A stretch of 5,011 bases of DNA. Origin: Oscillospiraceae bacterium. Lineage in GTDB: Bacteria > Bacillota > Clostridia > Oscillospirales > Acutalibacteraceae. The stretch spans positions 1-5,011 of the forward strand of contig CADBPL010000130.1 of the NCBI GenBank assembly GCA_902796535.1. Reading direction: 5' to 3'. The position numbers and the translations under genes are program-made. Below the pieces are notes generated by a model. The model saw only the letters and a program-made list of their open reading frames with translations, did not search any database and was not told where the DNA came from. Within the stretch, counting starts at the first letter, position 1, and the number at the start of each line of letters is the position of its first letter. Shown one piece after another: positions 1 through 4,451 of the stretch.

Positions 1-282
1 AGCAATCTGGCCACCTTTTTCGCGGTGGCGCCGGCGCTGATCACGGGGCTGCTCACCGCGCTGCCCGGCGTGTTCGGGCGGTTGAGCGCAAGGCTGTGCA
101 GGCTTTGCGTCGGCTATATTCTGTTTGTGGTCAGAAAGGTGAGCGCCGTGAAATGGCTCTCGCTGTTTTCCGTTGAGGCGGCGGGGATCTTGGCAGCTGT
201 CGTTCTGCTCGGTTTTCTGATCTCCGTTTGCCGCAAAAAGATAAAAGAGAAAAGATCGAAACCCGTCACGACGAAGGAATAA
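1..282 (+). CDS. comEC: C-terminal end of a ComEC/Rec2-like competence membrane protein (5' truncated)
   Basis: The reading frame is open from the first base and ends with TAA at 280-282, giving the last 93 residues; the true start lies outside the window. Hydrophobic segments fall at about residues 3-25, 32-47 and 58-77, followed by a strongly basic tail (RKKIKEKRSK). The opening SNL...P..L..GLL pattern and the later GYILFVVRKVSAVKW segment resemble the end of the ComEC competence domain, the inner-membrane channel for single-stranded DNA during natural transformation. The neighbour supports this: comEC directly upstream of holA is a recurrent order in Firmicutes. Known full-length ComEC proteins often carry a metallo-beta-lactamase domain after this region; none is present, since the protein stops just after the last membrane segment. 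It could instead be another polytopic membrane protein. The family call rests on weak similarity plus context. Confidence 0.6.
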   Translation, partial: SNLATFFAVAPALITGLLTALPGVFGRLSARLCRLCVGYILFVVRKVSAVKWLSLFSVEAAGILAAVVLLGFLISVCRKKIKEKRSKPVTTKE

Positions 283-285
283 AGA

Positions 286-305
286 CGACAAATCGTAATT
301 TGTCG
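286..305. repeat. Perfect 8-bp stem hairpin after the comEC-like stop
   Basis: CGACAAAT (286-293), loop CGTA, ATTTGTCG (298-305). It begins 4 bases after the stop codon but has no T-run on either side, so an intrinsic terminator is not supported. The same 8-bp stem, with a different loop, recurs at 525-544, so the two copies bracket the repeat element at 373-500. Confidence 0.7.
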
Positions 306-372
306 AGGTCTCTGATTGCAGATTTGATAAATCGAAGTTGACCCTTTTGTCACGGCAACGTGTGTCTTTCTG

Positions 373-500
373 TGACCCCTCAGTCTCGTCGCAGCGCTCC
401 TTGACAGCTCCCCTTTCAGGGGAGCCAGGGAATCACCGCTCACTCTCTTGCCTCCCCTGCAAGGGGAGGTGGGTTGCCGTCAGGCAACCCGGAGGGGTCA
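373..500. repeat. MITE-like palindromic repeat element, copy A
   Basis: The element is bounded by perfect 9-bp inverted ends, TGACCCCTC (373-381) and GAGGGGTCA (492-500). It contains three perfect 8-bp stems: GCTCCCCT/AGGGGAGC (407-425, loop TTC), CCTCCCCT/AGGGGAGG (451-469, loop GCA) and GGGTTGCC/GGCAACCC (471-490, loop GTCA). Read on the minus strand it matches the element at 3387-3491 block by block: CCCTCCGGGTTG, CGGCAACC, CCTCCCCTTGC, GGCTCCC, GGGAGCTGTC and GACTGAGGG occur in the same order. It is therefore a dispersed family with at least two copies here. No coding capacity and no convincing target-site duplication are seen. Confidence 0.8.
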
Positions 501-523
501 AAAACAATTGAGCAACGCACACC

Positions 524-632
524 TCGACAAATTTCGATTTGTCGATATACGCCTTACGGCGTTCGATATATTTGCTTCGCAAATTCGATATATCAAACTT
601 TGTTTGATTCGATATGTTCGGCTTGGCCGAAC
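524..632. repeat. Tandem array of five perfect mini-hairpins with TCGATAT spacers
   Basis: Five consecutive perfect stem-loops: 524-545 (TCGACAAAT/ATTTGTCGA, loop TTCG), 549-562 (ACGCC/GGCGT, loop TTAC), 570-584 (ATTTGC/GCAAAT, loop TTC), 592-608 (ATCAAAC/GTTTGAT, loop TTT) and 616-632 (GTTCGGC/GCCGAAC, loop TTG). The direct repeat TCGATATA/G recurs at 542, 563, 585 and 609, so the period is 21-24 bp. Stem sequences differ completely between units but pairing is perfect in each, and every loop starts with TT. The array ends 6 bases before the A-rich run leading into the holA ribosome-binding site, so it should lie in the 5' leader of a holA transcript if the promoter is upstream. I do not recognise a described family. 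Confidence 0.8.
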
Positions 633-637
633 AAGAA

Positions 638-646
638 AAAGGAGGG
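638..646 (+). promoter_or_regulatory. Ribosome-binding site fixing the holA start
   Basis: AAAGGAGGG ends 9 bases before the GTG at 656. This favours GTG 656 over the in-frame ATG at 614, which lies inside the hairpin array and would add 14 residues encoded by repeat sequence. Confidence 0.8.
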
Positions 647-655
647 AACAAACCC

Positions 656-1702
656 GTGGCGCGCCCAAGTGAAACCGAATTCAAAAAAATGCTCGCCGCC
701 GGTGAGTTCCCGAAGGTCTGCCTCATTTACGGCGAAGAAGACTACCTGAAAAAGCACTACGTTTCGCGGCTGAGCAAAAAATGCGTCGACCCGGCGATGG
801 TGGATTTTAACCTGCGCAGCCTCAACGGCGAGACGTGCACCATCGACGATATTTTTCAGGCGGATCAGGCGCTGCCGTTTATGAGCGAAAAAAGCTGCGT
901 GGTGGTCAAAGATCTGGCGCTGGATAAGCTGGACAATGTGGCCGCCCGCCAGATGACGGAGCTGCTGGAGGATCTTTCCGAGGCCTGTGTGCTGATCTTC
1001 TGGCAGGACAGCCTCGGCTTTGATGAAAAAAAGAACAGCAAAACCAAAGACCTTGCCGCGAAGATCGACCAAAACGGCGTGCTGCTGCGGCTGGATCGCA
1101 TGACGGGCACGGCGCTTTACAAAACGCTCGAGGCCGGCGCGCAAAAGCGCGGCTGCGCCATGAGCCGCGACGTGACGGCCTACATGGTCGGGCGCGTGGG
1201 CGACGAGCTGACGCTGCTGCTCAACGAGCTGGATAAGCTCTGCTTTTACAAGGGCGGCGGCGAGATCACGCGGCGCGATGTGGACGAGGTGTGCACCCGT
1301 TCGCTCGACGCGAAAATTTTCGATCTTTCCAAAGCGCTGACCAACGGCACGGCGCAAAAGGCGCTGGATATTCTCAACGACCTGCTGGCGCGCAAGGAAA
1401 AGCCCGTTGTGATCCTGGGCACACTGATTGCGACTTATGTTGATATGTACCGCGCCCGCATCGCGCTGAGCGCGGGCAAGGCGGCGACGGAACCGGCCAG
1501 AGTGTTCGATTACCGCCGCAAGGAATTTCGCCTGACCAACGGCGCCTCCAACAGCCGCGCCATGTCCATCGGGCAGCTGCGCCGGTGCCTTGATCTGCTG
1601 GCGCAGGCGGATACCAAAATGAAAAGCACGGCGCTGGACGAACGGCACATTCTCGAAGAAGTGCTGCTTCAACTGATTTTGATTGAGAGTGATCCTTCTT
1701 GA
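656..1702 (+). CDS. holA: DNA polymerase III subunit delta
   Basis: HolA is the delta subunit of the clamp loader. It opens the beta sliding clamp so that the tau/gamma-delta-delta' complex can load it onto primed DNA at the replication fork. The 348-residue product has the family's usual length. Visible hallmarks are the N-terminal VCLIYGEEDYLKK segment (about residues 21-33, a degenerate AAA+ fold without a Walker A motif), GDELTLLLNELDKLCFY (182-198, the conserved LxNEL.KL helix), IFDLSKAL...KALDIL (221-240) opening the C-terminal collar domain, and LLAQADTKMKS (314-324, the usual L..aD...K). GTG 656 is chosen because of the AAAGGAGGG 9 bases upstream; an ATG at 614 would translate the hairpin array. 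Its stop overlaps the next gene's TTG (TTGA, 1699-1702), so the two are translationally coupled. The ComEC-like gene upstream is a common neighbour. Confidence 0.93.
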   Translation: MARPSETEFKKMLAAGEFPKVCLIYGEEDYLKKHYVSRLSKKCVDPAMVDFNLRSLNGETCTIDDIFQADQALPFMSEKSCVVVKDLALDKLDNVAARQMTELLEDLSEACVLIFWQDSLGFDEKKNSKTKDLAAKIDQNGVLLRLDRMTGTALYKTLEAGAQKRGCAMSRDVTAYMVGRVGDELTLLLNELDKLCFYKGGGEITRRDVDEVCTRSLDAKIFDLSKALTNGTAQKALDILNDLLARKEKPVVILGTLIATYVDMYRARIALSAGKAATEPARVFDYRRKEFRLTNGASNSRAMSIGQLRRCLDLLAQADTKMKSTALDERHILEEVLLQLILIESDPS

Positions 1703-2304
1703 TAAAACTGAAACAAACGGTGATCGTGGAGGGAAAGTATGATAAAATCCGGCTTTCTTCTCTGATCGACGCCCCAATTCTGCAAACCGACGGCTTTGCC
1801 GTTTTTAAAGATAGAGAAAAACTGCAGCTCATTCGCCGCGTGGCCGAAAAGAACGGCATCCTGATCCTGACCGACAGCGATTCCGCCGGGTTTCGCATCC
1901 GCTCCTTTCTCAGCGGCTGCGTGCCGCCCGAAAAGGTCTGGCACGCCTACATCCCCGACATTCTCGGCAAGGAGCGCCGCAAGGCCGAGCATTCCAAAGA
2001 GGGCAAGCTCGGCGTGGAGGGCATGAAGACCGAAGCGCTCGTGGGGGCGCTGAACAAGGCGGGGGTGCTGTGCGAAGAAGAAAACGAAAGCGAAAAGCGG
2101 CGGCAGATCACGGTGAACGATCTGTATGAGGACGGCCTTTCCGGCGGCCCGAACAGCCGCGCCCGCAAAGCGGCGCTGCTCAAATATCTCGATTTGCCGG
2201 AGCGGCTCTCCACCTCGTCGCTGCTGCAGGTGCTGAACACGATTTTGACGTATGACGAATATAAACAGGCAATTGCCGAACTGAAAGGGGGAACCGACGC
2301 ATGA
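1699..2304 (+). CDS. rnmV: RNase M5-type Toprim protein with C-terminal DUF4093-like region
   Basis: Ribonuclease M5 trims 5S rRNA precursor to its mature form in Firmicutes. The 201-residue product opens with a Toprim domain: VIVEGKYDK (residues 8-16, catalytic Glu11) and LILTDSDSAGFRIR (55-68, Asp59 and Asp61 of the DxD motif, Gly64). KLGVEGMK (103-110) matches the GVE block that follows Toprim in RNase M5. The remainder fits the DUF4093 C-terminal region expected to help RNA recognition. TTG 1699 is the only usable start: an in-frame TGA lies at 1690-1692, and later starts would cut into the Toprim motif. The ribosome site is weak (GAGAGTGA, 1685-1692), so translation probably depends on coupling to holA through TTGA. 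The gene overlaps ispF by ATGA at 2301-2304. The family call is strong; 5S rRNA as substrate is inferred from the family. Confidence 0.87.
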   Translation: MIKLKQTVIVEGKYDKIRLSSLIDAPILQTDGFAVFKDREKLQLIRRVAEKNGILILTDSDSAGFRIRSFLSGCVPPEKVWHAYIPDILGKERRKAEHSKEGKLGVEGMKTEALVGALNKAGVLCEEENESEKRRQITVNDLYEDGLSGGPNSRARKAALLKYLDLPERLSTSSLLQVLNTILTYDEYKQAIAELKGGTDA

Positions 2305-2774
2305 TGCGCATCGGCCACGGTTATGACGTTCACCGGCTGACGGAAAACCGCCGCCTGATTTTAGGCGGCGTTGACATCCCCTATGAAAAAGGTCTGCTCG
2401 GTCATTCCGACGCGGACGTGCTGCTGCACGCCGTTGCCGACAGTCTGCTCGGCGCGGCTGCGCTGGGCGACATCGGCGGTATGTTCCCCGACAGCGACCC
2501 CGCGTTTAAAGACGCAGACAGCCTCGTGCTGCTGGAGCAGGTCGTCAGGCGTCTGGCGGAAAACGGTTACCGCATCGGCAACATCGACGCCACCGTGATC
2601 GCGCAGGCGCCCAAACTCAAGCCCTGTATCGACCAAATGCGCGCCAACATCGCCCGCGCCTGCGGCGTTGAAATCGGCGCGGTGAATGTGAAGGCGACCA
2701 CCGAGGAGGGCTTAGGCTTCACCGGTGAAAAGCTGGGCATAGCCGCCCACGCCGTGAGTTTAATTTTTTCCTAA
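2301..2774 (+). CDS. ispF: 2-C-methyl-D-erythritol 2,4-cyclodiphosphate synthase
   Basis: IspF cyclises 4-diphosphocytidyl-2-C-methyl-D-erythritol 2-phosphate to the 2,4-cyclodiphosphate with release of CMP, in the MEP pathway to IPP and DMAPP. The family works as a cytosolic homotrimer. The 157 residues are the normal full length. The signature GHGYDVHRL (residues 5-13) supplies metal ligands Asp9 and His11, with His43 in LLHAVAD as the third. GHSDADV (34-40), GDIGGMFPDSDP (56-67) and KATTEEGLGFTGEKLGIAAHA (131-151, including Thr133/134 and Glu136) are all intact. ATG 2301 is preferred over ATG 2304 because AAAGGGGG (2284-2291) is 9 bases away and the ATGA overlap couples it to the upstream gene. 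It closes the holA operon. No ispD is adjacent. No clear intrinsic terminator follows. Confidence 0.97.
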   Translation: MMRIGHGYDVHRLTENRRLILGGVDIPYEKGLLGHSDADVLLHAVADSLLGAAALGDIGGMFPDSDPAFKDADSLVLLEQVVRRLAENGYRIGNIDATVIAQAPKLKPCIDQMRANIARACGVEIGAVNVKATTEEGLGFTGEKLGIAAHAVSLIFS

Positions 2775-2861
2775 GAATATTTGAGAAAAGCGGTAATGTT
2801 TTTGCGGTAAAGTGCTTGAAAGAGCAATTCTCCGGTGTTACAGGCAGTTGCTGTACGATCA
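2775..2861. other. Non-coding stretch after ispF
   Basis: No supported gene, promoter or T-tailed hairpin. The only pattern seen is a short direct repeat GCGGTAA at 2790-2796 and 2804-2810, which may be chance. Confidence 0.4.
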
Positions 2862-2990
2862 ACAATCCCTCAGTCGCTTCGCGACAGCTCCCTTTACACA
2901 AGGGAGCCAAGGAAAACCGTAACGGTGTGCTTATTCTATTGACGTTTCTTACGCAGGAGAGCCAAGTATTTGTACCGACTGAGAGATTGT
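2862..2990. repeat. Palindromic repeat element, left copy flanking the DUF559 gene
   Basis: The ends are inverted repeats of 14 bp with one mismatch: ACAATCCCTCAGTC (2862-2875) and GACTGAGAGATTGT (2977-2990). Inside are GTCGC/GCGAC (2873-2885, loop TTC), a CTCCCTT/AAGGGAG type stem (about 2887-2907) and the small ACCG/CGGT stem (2916-2926). Bases 2862-2908 are an exact reverse complement of 3444-3490, 47 bp without mismatch. The right half (about 2955-2991) looks like a decayed copy in the other orientation, so the element may be two head-to-head units. Confidence 0.75.
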
Positions 2991-3010
2991 CAAAAAACCT
3001 GCTGAATGAG

Positions 3011-3027
3011 AAAGGTGATTTGCCATA
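3011..3027 (+). promoter_or_regulatory. Ribosome-binding site followed by ATA in start position
   Basis: AAAGGTGAT (3011-3019) lies 8 bases (from the final G of GGTG) before ATA at 3025-3027, which is in frame with the DUF559 gene. An in-frame TGA at 3016-3018 bars any earlier start. The ATG at 3082 has no ribosome site upstream. ATA may therefore be a rare start or a mutated ATG. Confidence 0.5.
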
Positions 3028-3081
3028 GATCGCAAACACAACAAAGCGCTTGTTCTCAACGCAAAAAAACTGCGAAAAAAC

Positions 3082-3381
3082 ATGACAAAAGAGGAGAGGC
3101 GCTTATGGTATGATTTTTTGAAAGACCATCCCGTTCGATTCTCTCGTCAAAAGATACTTGGAAAGTACATTGTTGACTTTTATTCCGCTTCAGCAAAAAT
3201 GGTAATTGAGCTTGACGGCTCGCAGCATTTTGAAGAAACCGGTCAACGGTATGACGCCCGGCGCGACGCATACCTTGAAGAATACGGACTGATCGTTATC
3301 CATATTCCCAACAGCGAAATCAACAATAATTTTTATGGTGTTTGTGAATATTTGAATGCGATTATTGAGCAACGAATATAA
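3082..3381 (+). CDS. DUF559 family protein, Vsr/PD-(D/E)XK-like predicted nuclease
   Basis: DUF559 proteins are small predicted endonucleases related to the Vsr mismatch nuclease fold; their biological role is mostly unknown. From ATG 3082 the product has 99 residues with the core motifs in order: TKEERRLWYDFL (2-13), RFSRQKILGKYIVDFY (19-34, Asp32), MVIELDGSQHFEE (40-52, Glu43 and Asp45, His49), then YDARRDAYLEEYGLIVIHIPNSEINNNFYGVCEYL (57-91). The frame stays open upstream to 3019, and the extra residues (about 19 from 3025, ending in LNAKKLRKN) match the N-terminus normally seen in this family. The real start is therefore probably ATA 3025, which has a good ribosome site; ATG 3082 is the first conventional start. 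The gene is AT-rich, stands alone, stops 5 bases before one palindromic element and begins about 35-90 bases after another. This suggests acquisition together with the repeats. Confidence 0.85.
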   Translation: MTKEERRLWYDFLKDHPVRFSRQKILGKYIVDFYSASAKMVIELDGSQHFEETGQRYDARRDAYLEEYGLIVIHIPNSEINNNFYGVCEYLNAIIEQRI

Positions 3382-3386
3382 TATCT

Positions 3387-3491
3387 GACAACCCTCCGGG
3401 TTGTCTTGCGGCAACCTCCCCTTGCGCAGCGGAGGCAGATTCAGGCTCCCTTGTGTAAAGGGAGCTGTCGCGAAGCGACTGAGGGATTGTC
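3387..3491. repeat. Palindromic repeat element, right copy flanking the DUF559 gene
   Basis: The ends GACAACCCTC (3387-3396) and GAGGGATTGTC (3481-3491) are inverted with one inserted base. Internal stems: GACAACCC/GGGTTGTC (3387-3405, loop TCC), a decayed CCTCC/GGAGG pair (3415-3435), GCTCCCTT/AAGGGAGC (3445-3465) and GTCGC/GCGAC (3467-3479, loop GAA). It is homologous to the minus strand of 373-500 throughout, and 3444-3490 is the exact reverse complement of 2862-2908. The hairpins could reduce read-through from the nuclease gene, but no T-run follows them. Confidence 0.8.
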
Positions 3492-3532
3492 TCATCAAGC
3501 ATAATGAGCTGTTTTTGAATCTGTCAACCCAT

Positions 3533-3569
3533 CTCCCCTTGCACAGGAGAGGAGATTGTGCAAAGGGAG
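3533..3569. repeat. Decayed repeat copy forming a 13-bp hairpin before the DUF5685 gene
   Basis: CTCCCCTTGCACA (3533-3545) pairs with TGTGCAAAGGGAG (3557-3569) with one mismatch and an 11-base loop. The CTCCC/GGGAG core and the CAACCC just upstream (3525-3530) mark it as a remnant of the same repeat family. It ends 19 bases before the ribosome site of the next gene, so it would lie in that gene's leader; no T-run follows. Confidence 0.6.
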
Positions 3570-3588
3570 CCATGGGACAGCAGCCAAA

Positions 3589-3595
3589 AGAGGTG
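3589..3595 (+). promoter_or_regulatory. Ribosome-binding site for the TTG start of the DUF5685 gene
   Basis: AGAGGTG lies 7 bases before TTG 3603. An in-frame TGA at 3594-3596 excludes any earlier start, and the next in-frame methionine is about 54 residues in, beyond conserved sequence. TTG is therefore the start. Confidence 0.75.
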
Positions 3596-3602
3596 AACGC
3601 TT

Positions 3603-4451
3603 TTGTTCGGTTACGTCAAGGCTTACAAGCCTGAACTCAAATGCAAAGATTTCGACGTTTATCAGGGCGTTTACTGTTCGCTGTGCCGCCGGCTGGGGCA
3701 CGATTACGGGCTGCTCGCCCGCCTGACGCTCAACTACGATTTCACCCTGCTGGCTCTGACGCGCATGAGCGTGGCGGAGGAATGCTGCGGGTTTGAAAAA
3801 GGGCGGTGCAGCTTTAACCCGACGAAGAAATGCCTCAACTGCACCGGCGGCGCGGCGCATCTGGCGTTTGCCGCGGCGGCGGCCATGATCATGAGCTATT
3901 ACAAGGTGCTGGATAATATCGCCGATGAAAGGTCGGTTTTTAAAAAATTTTTTTATTATCTGCTCAAACCTTATTTTGCCGTCAAGCGAAAAAAGGCGAT
4001 GAAAAAATTTCCGCAGATCGACGCCTGCATCGCCGAAGCCATGCGGCAGCAGGCGCAAACGGAACAGCGCAAAACCGCGAGTGTTGACGCGGCGGCGCAC
4101 CCGAGCGCGCTGGCCATGAGCCGGCTGCTGAGCATGGATCTGGCAGCCGAAAAGCCCGAAACGCTCGAACGCTTCGGCTACCTGGTCGGGCGTTGGGTCT
4201 ATTTGATCGACGCGCTGGATGACGGCGCAAAAGACCGCGAGAGCGGCTCTTATAACGTGTTCAATTTAAAGTCTGAAAAGGAAGAAGAAAAAAAGGAATT
4301 TGCCGCGGGCGCGCTGCGCCTGACGGCGGCGGAGCTGGGCCGCTGTTTTGAAGCGCTGCAGCCGAAACGGTTCGGCGCGATTCTGGAAAACATCATCCGG
4401 TTCGGCCTGGAGAATGCCTTGCAAAAGGCATTGGAGGAGGAGAAAAAATGA
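3603..4451 (+). CDS. DUF5685 family protein with isoprenoid-synthase-like Asp motifs
   Basis: Function unknown. The 282-residue product begins MFGYVKAYKPELKCKDF, typical of DUF5685 proteins of Clostridia. Cysteines cluster in the first 80 residues (14, 25 and 28 as YCSLC, 61, 62, 69, 77, 80), which could bind metal or form a redox centre. Two acidic motifs stand out: KVLDNIADER (101-110) and YLIDALDDGAKDRESGSYN (200-218). The second has D203, D207 and D211 at the spacing of the N/DxxxDxxxD motif 2 of squalene/phytoene synthases, and the first resembles their DDxxDE motif 1. I infer a related all-helical fold, not a proven enzyme. The protein is soluble-looking, with one Ala-rich hydrophobic stretch (84-98). 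TTG 3603 is fixed by AGAGGTG and an upstream stop. It overlaps the J-domain-like gene by ATGA, a pairing I recall as recurrent in related genomes. Confidence 0.75.
   Translation: MFGYVKAYKPELKCKDFDVYQGVYCSLCRRLGHDYGLLARLTLNYDFTLLALTRMSVAEECCGFEKGRCSFNPTKKCLNCTGGAAHLAFAAAAAMIMSYYKVLDNIADERSVFKKFFYYLLKPYFAVKRKKAMKKFPQIDACIAEAMRQQAQTEQRKTASVDAAAHPSALAMSRLLSMDLAAEKPETLERFGYLVGRWVYLIDALDDGAKDRESGSYNVFNLKSEKEEEKKEFAAGALRLTAAELGRCFEALQPKRFGAILENIIRFGLENALQKALEEEKK
4433..4440 (+). promoter_or_regulatory. Strong ribosome-binding site inside the end of the DUF5685 gene
   Basis: GGAGGAGG ends 7 bases before ATG 4448. It gives the downstream gene its own strong initiation as well as coupling through ATGA (4448-4451). 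Confidence 0.85.

Larger units (their letters stand above)
2862..3491. mobile_element. Candidate repeat-bounded nuclease cassette
   Basis: A 630-bp unit bounded by perfect 47-bp inverted repeats (2862-2908 and 3444-3490) encloses one gene, a DUF559 nuclease. The interior is AT-richer than the flanking operons: by hand count 3121-3180 is about 38% GC and 3301-3360 about 32%, against about 72% for 1141-1200 in holA. No known transposase is present and no target duplication is evident, so mobility is inferred from the symmetric repeats, composition and single-gene content. The alternative is two independent repeat insertions either side of an ordinary gene. Confidence 0.4.

Noticed and set aside
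401..406. TTGACA resembling a -35 box
   Set aside because: It is part of the repeat element and no -10-like hexamer lies 16-18 bases downstream.
524..632. CRISPR array
   Set aside because: The repeated part is only about 7-8 bases, the intervening segments are short perfect palindromes, and no cas genes are present.
448..749. Overlapping small plus-strand open frames in the comEC-holA gap
   Set aside because: They translate the repeat element and hairpin array and run into holA out of frame.
1728..1741. GGAGGGAAAGT followed by ATG inside the RNase M5 gene, looking like a good start
   Set aside because: The ATG at 1739 is out of frame with the Toprim protein; the ribosome-site-like bases simply encode VEGK.
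593..1777. Long minus-strand open frame of 394 codons opposite holA
   Set aside because: It is the antisense shadow of a GC-rich gene, shows no family motif, and runs across the hairpin array and two gene junctions.
2775..2830. Intrinsic terminator after ispF
   Set aside because: No GC-rich stem directly followed by a T-run was found; the T-run at 2799-2803 has no stem before it.
2939..2969. TTGACG with a weak AAGTAT downstream, as a promoter for the nuclease gene
   Set aside because: The spacing is about 19 bases and the -10 match is poor, so it is not supportable without transcript data.
2816..3028. Plus-strand 70-residue open frame before the nuclease gene
   Set aside because: Most of it is a translation of the palindromic repeat (segments such as PSVASRQLPLHKGA); no ribosome site or family match.
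3401..3634. Plus-strand 77-residue open frame after the nuclease gene
   Set aside because: It is encoded by the repeat element and the decayed hairpin and overlaps the start of the DUF5685 gene in another frame.
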